NCBI GenBank assembly: GCA_003116995.1
Contig: BDSL01000008.1
Span: 1,240,001-1,304,000 of the forward strand
Direction of reading: 5' to 3'
From: Yamagishiella unicocca
Lineage: Eukaryota; Chlorophyta; Chlorophyceae; Chlamydomonadales; Volvocaceae
DNA length: 64,000 bases
Shown one piece after another: positions 13,401 to 24,600 of the stretch. Below the pieces are notes generated by a model. It had not been told where the DNA came from. It was given only the letters and a program-made list of their open reading frames with translations, and did no database searches. Both the position numbers and the translations under genes were made by a program. How positions within the stretch are numbered: position 1 is the stretch's first letter; the number at the start of each line of letters is the position of its first letter.

Positions 13401-16400
13401 CGCGAGGGGAGGGGACCGGGGTCGTACTCCCCCCACGCGCCGTGGATTCGCGGATTCTCTTATCAAAGCCCCCCACGCGCCTCCGGCCGAACATGATTAT
13501 CACGCCTGTCCCTCGTCTTGGCCCGCTGCTTCCCTGAACGTCAGGGTGGCGGAGTCCCTCCGCCGCGAAGACCTGCCGCACCTGCAGCTGCTGGAGGTGC
13601 TGGGCCACGGCGGCGGCGGGGTGGTGTTCCGCGGCAAGCTGCATGCACTGGAGGTGGCGGTCAAGGTGTTTGAAGTGCCCGGGGACCTGGCCACGGCGGC
13701 GGGTGAGAGCGTAGAGCACAGGAGGGGCCCAGCCGCGAGGCCAGCGCACCAGATCCTACCCGGGGCCCAAACAAACACAGGGCTGGTGACACCTACCTTA
13801 CGCGAGGTTCCAGGTTTTGCCCAACGGTCCATTAGCATGTATCTTACCTGTTCGGAAGGGCATTTGGGCTAGGCGCTTGCAAGCGTTGCCGCCCGTTTCG
13901 CCGGCAGCATTCCGTCCGCCTCTGCCCGAACGCTGCTGGGCCGCCATGCAGCGCTTCCGACTGTCCAAACGGCTCCCTGCCTGTCGACGCCTCGCCGAAC
14001 CGCCCATCCTCGTGCTGCCTGCCAGGCCTCTCCTCGCTGCACGGCGCCGGGGTCGGAGGCGCCGGAAACGATGCCGGAGGCGCTGGTGGTGGAGGCGGCG
14101 AGGAGAAGCAGGCGGCCTGGCCCGCGGTGGGCGACCGGCGCGTCCTTCAGCGGAGCGCCCTGGAGCTTGCTGTGACCGCCTCCGTCAGCCACCCGCACGT
14201 CATCCAGGTCTACAGCCTGTACACCAACATGGTGCTGGTGAAGCAGAAGCCGCCCAAGCAGGGCACCAGCGGCGTGCAGCTGCTGGAGCTGTCCGCTGCC
14301 ACCACGATGAGCAGGGCCGACGAGGGCATCCCCTGCTCCGCGCTGTGCATGGAGTACTGTGACATGGTGTGTGTTTTGTTCTTCCGTGTGGGAGTCGCGA
14401 TGTGGGGATGGGAAGGGGCCGGGGGGTGAGCGAGCTGTCGGGGGAGGTCGAGACTGGGCCGGGTGACCAGGGGGGTCGCTGTGCTGTGCTGGTGCGAGTC
14501 GTACACGAAATATACACGAAATACGATGTCGTTTTCGTCAAACAACACACCCCACGCAAACCCACAGCTCGCCCAATTTGCATCGCATGTCGCGGCTTAT
14601 CGGATACTCACCGCCAGTTAGCTAAACCCACCAACTTCCAACTCCCTGCGCTTGACCGCGCCGTCGATCTGGTTCACATCCCGGAAAGCTACATGGCTCG
14701 TCGGTGACTGAACCCCCGCTCACCTCGTCCCCGCGGTACGCTAAACCCCGCTCCCTGCCCCCCGGGCCTCCTGCACCTCTCAGGGCACCCTCGCCCACGC
14801 CATTGACCAGCACCGCTTCATGACGTTGACCCCCATGGGCACCCGGCGGCCCGCGCTCAAGGCCATCTGCACCACCCTGCTGGAGGTGGCGCTAGCGCTG
14901 AGGCACCTGCACGCAAGGAACCTGGCGCACTGCGGTAGGAGGGGAGGGGAGGGGAGGGATGCGCTGGGTGAGATTGGTGGGGTTGGCGATATGGGTTTGG
15001 GGGCTCTGGATCCAGCGGCTCGTGCGATTTGGGTTGGGGGGCTTTGGATCCAGCGACTCGTGCGATTTGGGTTGGGGGGGCTTTGGATCCAGCGACTCGT
15101 GCGATTTGGATTGGGGGGCTTTGGATCCAGCGACTCGTGCGATTTGGGTTGGGGGGCTTTGGATCCAGCGACTCGTGCGATTTGGGTTGGGGGGCTTTGG
15201 ATCCAGCGGCTCGTGCGATTTGGGTTTGGGGGGCTTTGGATCCAGCGACTCGTGCGATTTGGGTTGGGGGCCTTTGGATCCAGCGACACGTGCGATTTGG
15301 GTTTGGGGGCTTTGGATCCGGCGACTCGTGCGATGTGGGTTTGGGGGCTTTGGATCCAGCGACTCGTGCGATGTGGGTTTGGGGGCTTTGGATCCAGCGA
15401 CTCGTGCGCCTCCCTAGCCCTCCGTTTCATCGGGCGTCAGGCTCTCCCCCTTACCTCGCGCAATACCGTACCGGGCACAGCCTGGCCATGCGATTTCTCA
15501 ACCGTGCTCCTCCTTCCTCCCGCCCTGTTCGTCGTCCCTCCGCCCCCCAAACACCCCACGGCTTCTCCTTGCAACCCCCCAACACCCCAGACCTGAAGCC
15601 CGCCAACGTGCTGCTCAAGAGCTCGCGACGAGACAACCGGGGCTTTACCTGCAAGGTGGGCGGGGTGGGGCGGATGTGTGGCAACCCAGGGCTGCCGGGA
15701 CCAGGAGTGGAAGGGTTATGGCCGGAGCAGAACGGGAGAGGGGAGGGGCAGGCAGGGAAGAAATCTGGCCAGAGCAGAAAGGAAGAGGGGAAGGGTGGGC
15801 AGGGTGGGCATGTAGGCGCAGCCTCACACCTCATGACGGACGCAGTGCTGGGAGGTGCTCGTGTGCCATAGCCTGGACCATCAGCTTGCACGGGCGGGCG
15901 TGTTCTGGATCTGGCATCTCGGGGTGCTCCCATGACCTCGTGCCCTGGCCTCACCCCGTCGCCCCCTCCCCAGCTCGCTGACTTCGGCTACGTGTCCGTC
16001 CTCAAGTCTACGGTGCCCGGGGGGAGGCCGACCATTCTGCCGGAGGAGGCGTGCGGCACCGTCACACACATGGCGCCGGTGGGGCCGGGTCGGGGGGTGG
16101 GCGGAGGGTCGTCAAGGGGGGTAAGGGATAACCCGCGAATCCACGGCCGACAAACCAAGGGCGATGAAGGTGGTGGTCCAGAAGAGAGGGGCGGGGGGGA
16201 TGGGGGTTGTGGTTGGGTAGTGGGGTTAGCGCTGGCGGAGGGTGGTAGCTCGCATGCGGGGCTGGGGGGGCAGCATGGCGGGGCTGGGGTTCAGTGCCCC
16301 GCGCCTTAACACAATCACCACGCGGCTCCCACACCCACGGCCACCCGCGGCTCCATTTCCGTCGCAGGAGACGTTCATCAAGGGCCAGCCGCTAGATTTT

Positions 16401-17676
16401 TCCGTCGAGTGAGTGGGGGGGTGTCGGCATTCCGGGGCTTGAGGACGAACGGGCTTGGCTAGGCTGAGCAGAGCAGCCCGTGCAGGGCTGTCGCCCGCCA
16501 CCACGCGACCACCTAGCACCAAACGCACCACCCCAGGAGCCTGGGCATACCTCGCCGATCACCAGCCAGCGCAACGACCCAAACCCACGCCCCTACCCAC
16601 CCCCTTCACGCCCCAACCCAACCAACCCGACCCGACCCAACCCATCCGAACCCCGATCCCGCAGCACCTTCTCCTTCGGTGTCCTCATGTGGGAGCTCTA
16701 CACATGCGCCCGGCCGTACTCGGACGTGCCGGAGGACCAGATCGCTCAGCGGGTGACGCTCAAGGGTCTGCGGCCCTCCTTCCCCTCGGACACGCCGCGA
16801 TCATACGGGTGAGTGAGCGCGTAGCAGCCTTTGACCCAGACCGTGGCCTTTGACCTAGACCTGGACCTTGGCCTTTGACCTAGACCTTGGCCGTGGCTTT
16901 TGACCTAGACCAAGGCCGTGGCCTTTGACCTGGACCTTGGCCGTGGCTTTTGACCTAGACCAAGGCCGTGGCCTTTGACCTAGACTACACCTATTCAGCT
17001 GCGGGATGAAGAGGGTGGGTGCATACGTCTTGGCGCGGCTGGATGCGGAGGACCGAGGGAGTCCCGAGTAATGCGTGGGACTAGTTGTGATTGTGGGGGG
17101 GGCTGGTGACTGAGGCGGCCCAAGTGTAGGGCTTGCGTCAATGGGGACGGTCGCCGTGCGCCTGCACAATTTCACACGCCTATAACACACTCACCCGCCT
17201 CGCCGCCGCCGCCGCCTCCTGACCCCTGCGCCCGATTCTATCCCCGCCGCAGTGCGCTGGCGCGGCAGTGCTGGAGCCAGGACCCCAACGAGCGGCCCAA
17301 CGCGTCGGAGATTGTCAGCGCCATCGAAAACATGCTCCAAATCATGACCACCCAGCTGCCGGCCATTCCGCCGCTCAAGCCCAAGGCGCCCATAGTGCCG
17401 CCGGGGGTCGGCGGGGCAGCTGGCGGGGGCCAGGCGGGCCAGGCCGGGGCGGGGGAGAAAGCCCAGGCGCACCCCCACCAGCCGGCGTCTGAGAAGTCGG
17501 GGCAGCAGCCCTCGCCGCTGCGGTCCCGCGGGTCGCTGAACGGCACGCCGCCGCAGCTGGGCCAAAACCCGGTCCAGGGGCAGTCGCCTCTGGGCAGAGC
17601 CCCGATGTCGCTCATTCCGCCCGTGCTGAGGCTGGCGGAGCCGGCGGAAGCCCAGCCGGCGGCCGAGGCGTCGTAG
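7432..17676 (+). CDS. GAF-like domain plus TKL/Raf-type protein kinase, 15 exons
   Basis: Exons: 7432-7719, 7948-8054, 8526-8679, 9447-10586, 11376-11867, 12454-12658, 12976-13159, 13545-13702, 14026-14366, 14784-14934, 15591-15655, 15974-16078, 16368-16408, 16665-16808, 17253-17676. Phase closes throughout, giving 1332 aa. The N-terminal two thirds holds one or two GAF-like pieces (helix EDALELLTKVYSAACA, then SVWIMDETTESFVALL) separated by Ala/Gly-rich linkers. The kinase domain spans roughly residues 870-1225: glycine loop GHGGGGVV (877-884), VAVK lysine K897, HPHVIQVY, catalytic loop HCDLKPANVLL with D1074, DFG at 1098-1100, then THMAPE, FSFGVLMWEL and NERPNASEIV. This pattern is TKL/MAPKKK-like, so Ser/Thr or dual specificity is likely. 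No membrane segment is seen, so a cytosolic, ligand-gated sensor kinase is the likeliest role. The HRD arginine is Cys. The start is the first ATG of an exon opening MPGILCCFG; an upstream start is not excluded. Confidence 0.85.
13431..13480 (-). repeat. Family C intronic repeat, reverse copy before an acceptor
   Basis: CGTGGATTCGCGGATTCTCT followed by TATCAAAG lies about 70-110 bp before the kinase-domain exon starting at 13545. It is the reverse complement of the copies found after donors. Confidence 0.8.
14990..15410. repeat. Eleven-copy 37-38 bp minisatellite in a kinase intron
   Basis: Eleven near-identical units built on CTTTGGATCCAGCGACTCGT plus GCGATTTGGGTTGGGGGG lie between the exons coding for ...LAHC and DLKPAN. 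Each unit has a GGATCC site, except one with GGATCCGG. The array keeps all three forward frames and one reverse frame open for several hundred bases. It splits the catalytic-loop codons, so correct splicing across it is essential for activity. Confidence 0.92.
16119..16190 (+). repeat. Family C intronic repeat, forward copy
   Basis: The core AATCCACGGCCGACAAACC, followed by a GGGCGATGAAGG type tail, lies about 40 bp after the donor at 16079. Close relatives occur at about 17893, 23385, 25917, 28342 and 58605. Confidence 0.8.
16828..16990. repeat. Imperfect tandem repeat in a kinase intron
   Basis: Alternating units GGCCTTTGACCTAGACC and TTGGCCGTGGCTTTTGACC are repeated about five times after the donor at 16809. 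The units contain short inverted pairs (CCTTGGCC and GGCCAAGG types), so the transcript could fold on itself. Confidence 0.85.
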
Positions 17677-20600
17677 TTGCGCGACCTGACCGACCAGCCG
17701 CATTCCCTCCATGGCTCGATAAGCATTCGTGTGCATTCTCTGGAGGGCACCTCGCTGCGCTGCGATCAAGGCCTGCAGGTGATGGAACGCACGCACAACG
17801 CACTGCGGCTCGGCGGCTCGGCAAAACACTGCTTCCCCATGCAAACAAGTGCCGTATAAACAACGAGACGCGCTCGCAGGCGCGGATGCAGAGGGGGTTT
17901 GATAAGAGAATCCGCGAATCCACGGCCGACAAACCGAGGGGGGGTAAACATGCGGATGATGATCTCAACTGGAATGGGGGAGCAGCGGCTTTGCCGCACG
18001 CAAGGAACGCGTCGAAACAGGCCGAAGGGCCGCTCCTAGGGTATAAGCGAGCGAGATCGCTCGCGGGAGGTTGCTGGCGCAGCACAACTGGAGGTAGAAA
18101 GCGGCACGACGCGAGATTTGCTCTGCGTGCTGCCGAGTGTGAGTACTAATCGCACGGCTGCCGGGCGGCGCTCTCCCCCAGCCCAGCGGTTCCGGAGCTA
18201 GCGTCCCGGGCGGTTCGCGTGTGCGGGTGGTTGGTATGAGGTACGGCCGCCAGTGCGCAGTGGCATTGCGGCTGGCGCACGCGCCTGCACGCGCTGGGGC
18301 CGCGCTCCCTCGGCGGATGAGGTTACGTGCGACGCATGCCGAGCACTGGGGCCATTTCAATGAGGCCAGCAGCCTAACGGCGGCCCCTGACGTCACAGCG
18401 TAACGTTTGAGGATGCCGGGTGCTGCCAGCAGGCTAGGCAGCGGGCTGAAGGCACGTCCTGCGCGGCTTCCCGGCGGCCCAGGGCAAGCCCACTTCCGCG
18501 CCAGCTGGTTGTCTGTCGTTGGGGGCTTCGGTGATTTAGCAAGTCCAGTACTGTCTCTGTACCGGTACTTGATGAGCGAGCGACCGCACGCGCGCAAACA
18601 AACATGGGAAGGTGAGCATGTTAAAGCAACAAGGTAGCGCTCACTGCGACGAGGCGCTCGCGTGCGTATCGCTGGTGTGAGGCCGCTGCCGGTGTCTACG
18701 TGTTACGCTTCATCAGCGGCGTCGCGGTTGCTGTCGGGACGCGGACCGGGCTGCCAGCCCGACCGTGCTCAGACGCGCGGGGGCGCGTGGTTTGGGTCGA
18801 GAGTGTTTGCGCGCGTGCGGGGTGCTATACTGTTGCGCTTGGGGAGGCGCGAGGGGAAAACGTGATTTGCTTTCGGTAGAGGAGAGGAGGCGCGAGGAGG
18901 GACTTGGTTCGGTATTCCCAGAGGTGGCCCGCAGCTGACTGGGCGGCGTTTTTTTGTAGGAGGCTGGTATGCCGGCGGCGCTTGGGTGGCGGGCAGGTCC
19001 CGAAGACGGGTGTCATCCCGATGACGTGCTGTTGTCTTGTTGCGGCGGCGGGTATGTGATTGCTGCTGCGCGGGGGGGGGGCCACCGAGAGAGATGGCTG
19101 CCTGTCGGTATGTATAGGTTTGTTGGGGTGGTTGAGTGGGTAGCTAGGCCTTCCGCTGCATACTGTGAAGACCTTGTGCCGGGGACTGGTTTCCGAAGCC
19201 GGCACACTTGCCGGGGGGGAGGCTTAACATGAAGGGGCGGCTTGTCGGCGCGCTGCCATCCTGATTGAGCAGTATCTGGAGGCTCTCCCACGATTGTTGC
19301 GGTGAAGAGGCGCGACGTCTATCTTTTTGCGGCAGCGAGGATGAGGCCCATTGATTGGTTGCTTGGTACGGTACGTTCATTGTTGGTCGGTTGTCGGTTG
19401 TCGGAAGGCTCATTGGGATCAAGGTTCTCGAACAGGGCGGGACGTTGGCCAGCAGGTTGCGCAGTGGCAAGAGATGGCGGGGAGTCTTGGACATACGATA
19501 CCGGAAGCGCTCCGGAGAAGGGGCTACGGGGATTCGCACACCGCCTCGGGCGCTGTAGGCTCGCCGGCCGGCCGGCTGGTCTGGCCTGGCGCACTAACCG
19601 TGTGTGCCAGCCCGCCGCAGTGGCGGCTTATTTTTGTTGGCATCGGCCCGTGCGTAGGACGGCGCAGCAGCCAGAGCATTCCGCGCCTGTCGAGTGCTTG
19701 TGCGGCGCAAGGCCGCGTCGGGACGTAAGGGATGTAAGGGGGGCGGGGGGCCGGGGCCGTCGGGATGTAAGGGGGGCCGGGGCGTCGACACCGCCGCCGC
19801 AGCTTCGAACACGGAGCCGTGCGGCGTGGCATGCAGCACACAGACAGGTATGTCCGGTGGTGCCCGCTGGTGGCTCATAGGATATGCACGGGAGGAGTTG
19901 CGTTGCGGGGCGGGGGCAGACCATGGAAGGCGGTGCGGGGGCGGCGAGCACGGCGGAAAAGGCCCATGGCAGGTGGCGCGCACAAAAGGATGGTTACTGC
20001 ACGGGCACAAAAGCGGGCGCTCAGGCAGCCGAGCATGGGCTTTGGTGGTGGTGCGGCTGGTCGCTGGCGGCCCCCGCACCTGCCCCGCCCCGGACCCCAC
20101 AACACAAACACATGTGCCACGCGAGGAGCGCATGTTGAGCTTTGCAGCCATTGTGCGTGCGCTGAGGGCCCGCGCCGTGCAGGGCAAGGGCGGGGTGCAG
20201 TCCGCGTGTGATGTGGGGGCGTGGGAGGTGGTTTGCTACGCTGTGGGGGTCCTCTGTGCGCCGGATGGGACGTGCGGGACGCTTGGAGCGCGTCCCTATG
20301 TCTTGCACGACTGGACGAGCAGCCGTTGCATTACAACCACGGCGCGTCTGGCGTACGCCTCGCGTCCCCTTTCGCGGGCGAGGGTCGGAAGAAGGGGTGT
20401 AGGGGTCGGACAGCTGTCTGGGGAGCAGTCACCAACGTGTAATACATGACAACGGCTTTGGTTGGGACGCCGTCGAACGTGACGTGCAAGCGGCTTAGGG
20501 CAACGCTAATTCGACCTGTCGGTGTGCGTGTTTCCGCGTGTTTCCGCAAATTGCGTATTGCGCATGTGGTTAGGTCCCCTGGGCAAGCAGATCCGATACC

Positions 20601-21624
20601 ATGTGCTGGCTTGGCAGGCATACTTCTCCACAAACTCCCACGCCCTCTGTTGTCTCCGTTGCATGGCAGCCCCATTCGCGCAGCCGCACCCGCGCCAGTT
20701 ATCCGCATCCGAACTCGCGCCGATCGGCCGACTTCCCAACTTCGCTGCTCAGTACGGAGCGAGGGATGAAGCTGCCTTGCTGCCCACGCATCGCCTGGGT
20801 TCGTCGTGTCCTCACACACTATGAGGATGGCGCGGCCAAGCCAGTATCGGAGTGCAAATGCCCTCCAAGGGTCAACGAATTGTGGGTGCCTCGGGGTGCG
20901 TGTTCTGAGGGGTCCAGACGGTATCTTGAGCAACGCAGTGACCCTGAGTGACCAAGCACGCTAACCTGCACGTCCTGCGCCATCCTGCGGCACCCACCTC
21001 ACCGCAAGCGGCGCACGGAACCGTGCACAGAGCAGCCCACTACAGATGTCGCAGTGCGTCCTTCGGCTCCGTACACGATTCGGCGTGGTGTTGCCCAGCA
21101 CAGCGTATTGTTGCTCAGCACAGCGCTCTGTGTATGACCGTACCGCACCCTCCCTAACCGTCGGAAAAGGATGGATGAGGCTTCACGTCTGCACGGTCGT
21201 TCGGCGCCCGTATAGTTGCACCTGCAAACGCTCCGTTGGAGCCCGGAATAAGGGCACGCAGGTGCACTTAGTGATCTGTACGGATGGTGGAACAAGGCTC
21301 CATTTCTCCGCACACAATAAGGATATGCGACCTCATTGCCCAATTTAAGCAGATTGCAGGGCACATCGTAGAGGGCCTTGTTTGTGTATTTTTTTGAAAA
21401 AGTGACTCGGCCTTGCACGGGTCGCCGACACCTCCGTAAGCGTTGTCAGCTATCCCAACAGTCAAGTTCGATACTGTTCAGATACGGGATTAAGCAGAAG
21501 TAAGAGTTCAAGTGAAGAACCCATCGGCGACGACGAGACTGAACAGTGGAGACGCTCTTGCAGCCTGGAGAGCAGCCGCCTGCAAGGAGATTGGCTGATA
21601 CAAAGAAAACATAATTAGTTGGCC
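17677..21624. other. Gene-poor stretch between kinase and PAM genes
   Basis: The left end is the 3' UTR of the kinase gene and holds a forward family C repeat at about 17893-17945. I found no exon chain with conserved motifs on either strand in the rest. Reading frames of up to about 250 codons (for example near 19694-20449) have a composition typical of GC-rich chance frames and no recognisable domain. The last 300 bp before 21625 are less GC-rich and are the likely PAM promoter and 5' UTR. Confidence 0.45.
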
Positions 21625-24600
21625 ATGGTTTCAAATCGCTTTTTTCCAGTCTTTTTCGCCGGCATGGTCATTGTCTGCGTGGCCAGCGCCCAGTCCCACC
21701 ACATCGAGGTCAACATTACGGTGCCGGACTTTCCGGTTGAGACAGAGGATGCTTACGTGTGCGTCTCGACTTTGCTCCCCCCGCACCCACACAAGCTAAT
21801 TGGCGTAATACCGCATGCGCGGCAAGAGGTGGTACACCACATCCTGCTTTATGGTAAGCTGCGCAATATAGACGCCTATGGCTGACATTGCCGTTGGGCA
21901 CGCGTGCACCTCCTCCCCACCTTCCTACCCTGCTGCGTCGTGCTTCCACCTGGATGCTCCTGCCTACGGCTACGGCTGTGGCGCTGAACGACAACCCACA
22001 TCCTTTTCCGCGCAGCGCCAGCCCCAACAGGCGAACCCCGACACCATCTCCACTAGCCTCCTCTCCCTCCCCCCATTTCCCCAGTAGAGTAAACGGTTTT
22101 TATGCCATCCCCCCATCTCCCCGCTTCCATCCCTCCAGGCTGCTCCGAGCCCCACATGGCTCCGGTAGTTGGGAAGGCCCTGGCGTGGCGCTGCGACATG
22201 AGCCCGGTGTGCAACGGACCCTCAACCGTCATGTAAGTGGGGGGGGGGGCAGGACCCGCTAAGCGAGGCGGGTGCCGAGAGCGGCACGGGGTGAGGTGCA
22301 TGTGCGACGGCACAGCTGCGCGGGTATGGAGTGGCGCACTCACTCACCGCGGCGAACGAACGAGAGTGGCGTGCCCTTGGCGCGAGAGAGCGACCCGGGG
22401 GTGGGAGGTGTCAGCGACCCGGGGGCGGGAGGTGTTTAGGGATGTCACGACATGGACGCGGGATCGAGGCTGGCTGGCTGCTGGCTGCTGGCTGCTGGCT
22501 GCTCCAGGGGAGGCGGCAGCAGCTGCTGCAGAGCCAGGGGTGCAGCGGCCTGGCTTGGGTGCGGAGTGGGGGCCGTACTGGAGGCTCCCTTGCGGCGGAG
22601 CCCGCCTCGCCCCCCCTGCTGGCGCAGCGGCACCAGCAGCGACCCACATCGGGGGCAGCGACGAAACCCACATGGGAGGGGTGTCAGTGGGCGAGCCCGG
22701 CGCCACCGCCCGCCCTGGCGGCAGATACTGCCGGGACGCTTCTGCTGCTGCAGCTGCTGCAGAATGGCAGCGGCGGCCGCCGTTGAATTTGCGTCATGCC
22801 GTACAGGTTGGGGACCTGTACGGCATGACGCAAATCAGGGGGTCGGGGATATCCCCCGTATCCCCCTAATCTCCTCCTCCACCACCACCACCACCCGGCC
22901 AACCCGGTGGCCGCCCTGAGTGAGCTGGAATGCGCGCGGCCGCCTGCCCTGGAGCAGTAGGCTCGGCCTCGTGCGCCTTCGTGGTTTTGGAGCCACCCAT
23001 CAGCGTCCCAGCCTCGGGGGGTTACAATAATAGAACCGGTAACACGACCCCGGGGCGGGGGTTCCTGGCAACCGTAGCTGCCGTCAACACGCGGCCTCCG
23101 CACAGGCTCGCGTGGACAGCCTAACTGAATTGTGCTACTGCCCGGCCTCGCTACTGCTACTGCTGCTGCCCGGCCCCGCTGTTGCTGCTGCTGCTGCCGC
23201 ACGCGCCCGTCCGCCTCGCAGGTACGGCTGGGGCCGCGACGCGCCCGACCTGAAGTTGCCCGACGGCGTGGGTTTCAGCGTGGGGGAGCAAACCGGCATC
23301 AAGTACATCGTGGCGCAGGTGGGTCCTATGGGCTGAGGGGCCGATAAGCTGCAGAACTACCTGTGTGTGTATGTTACTATGGGGGGTTCATAAGGGAATC
23401 CGCGAATCCACGGCCGACAAACCAAGGGCGGTGAAGGGGTGGTGGTCCAGAGGAGAGGCGCGGCAAGGAGAAGGAGCGGAGGCGCTGCTGAGTCGTAGTG
23501 ATAGGCAACGTTGACTGTAGCCAAGCATGGCGCTGCGAAAGCGACTAAGTAGTGAGCGAAAAAAGAGACGGCTGGAAGGAGACTATGGGGGGGAGGAGGG
23601 ACCGGGTGATCGGGCCCTGTGCGGCTGTGGGGTGGCTCAGGTGGGCAGCGTGAGGTGGTGGCGGCGGAGGCGGGCCTCGGGGTCAGAGGGTTTTCGAGGA
23701 AGACACGTGGATGCGAGAAAAATCCGTTTAGAACAGACGGAGGAGGTGGCTGGGTACCTAGGTTCGGGGTGCTGGGAGCTGCCAGGGGTTGAGGGGCAGC
23801 TGCGTCGCTGTGCTCCCCCGCACCGCCACCAAAACCCACCTTCCCCTCATGCCCCCCACACCACCAGGTCCACTACCTTGCCGTACGCCCGCCGGACGAC
23901 CACTCGGGCGTGACGCTGCTCCTCAAGCCGCACGCGGTGCCGTACGCCGCCGGCATGATATCGTACGCGTCCTGGTTCGACATTCCGCCCGGCAAGAAGT
24001 CCCATCTAGTGGAGAACAGCTGCTGCTTCAAGTCCTACCAGCCGCTGACCATGTTTGCTGCCCGCGTGCACACGCACGTGCTGGGGCGGCGGGTGTACAT
24101 GACGAGGGAGACATGGAACAGGACGGGTGGGTGGCGTGGAAAGCTGGAAACGCGCGTTGTTTTGGAACTGAAAGCCTGGTTTGAGGCCCGGGTTGCAACA
24201 TGGGTGGGGTGGCGGAGGAGGGCTGAGAAGAAGCCCGGGAATGGAGGGTTAGGGGCGGCGTGAAAACCGTTGACACGAAAAAGACAGGATAGTGGAGGGT
24301 TAGGGGCGGGGGGGGAGGTCGACGTCGATCCTTCCGTGACCCAGCTGCTCCCCCGCTCCCCCCCTCGCCCCCCCTCTAACCCCCTCTAACCCCCCAACCC
24401 CCCCTAACCCCCTTTACCCCCCCAGGCCTCGAGACGCTCGTCTCCGGCGACCCGCAGCAGCCCCAGTCCTTCGTGCCCACCACCCGGCACGTGCTGTGGC
24501 CCGGTGACCGGCTCACCATCACCTGCGACTACGACTCGACCTCCAGGTGTGAAGAGGAGCCACCGCAACAGCAGCGGCGCGCCGTTGGCACCCCGCAACC

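Noticed and set aside
14780..15430. Minus-strand 216-codon frame and plus-strand frames of 150-280 codons
   Set aside because: They are translations of the 37-38 bp minisatellite plus the shadow of the kinase exon.
19694..20449. 251-codon plus-strand frame in the gap between kinase and PAM
   Set aside because: Low-complexity Gly/Arg composition, overlapping open frames on both strands, and no motif or splice structure.
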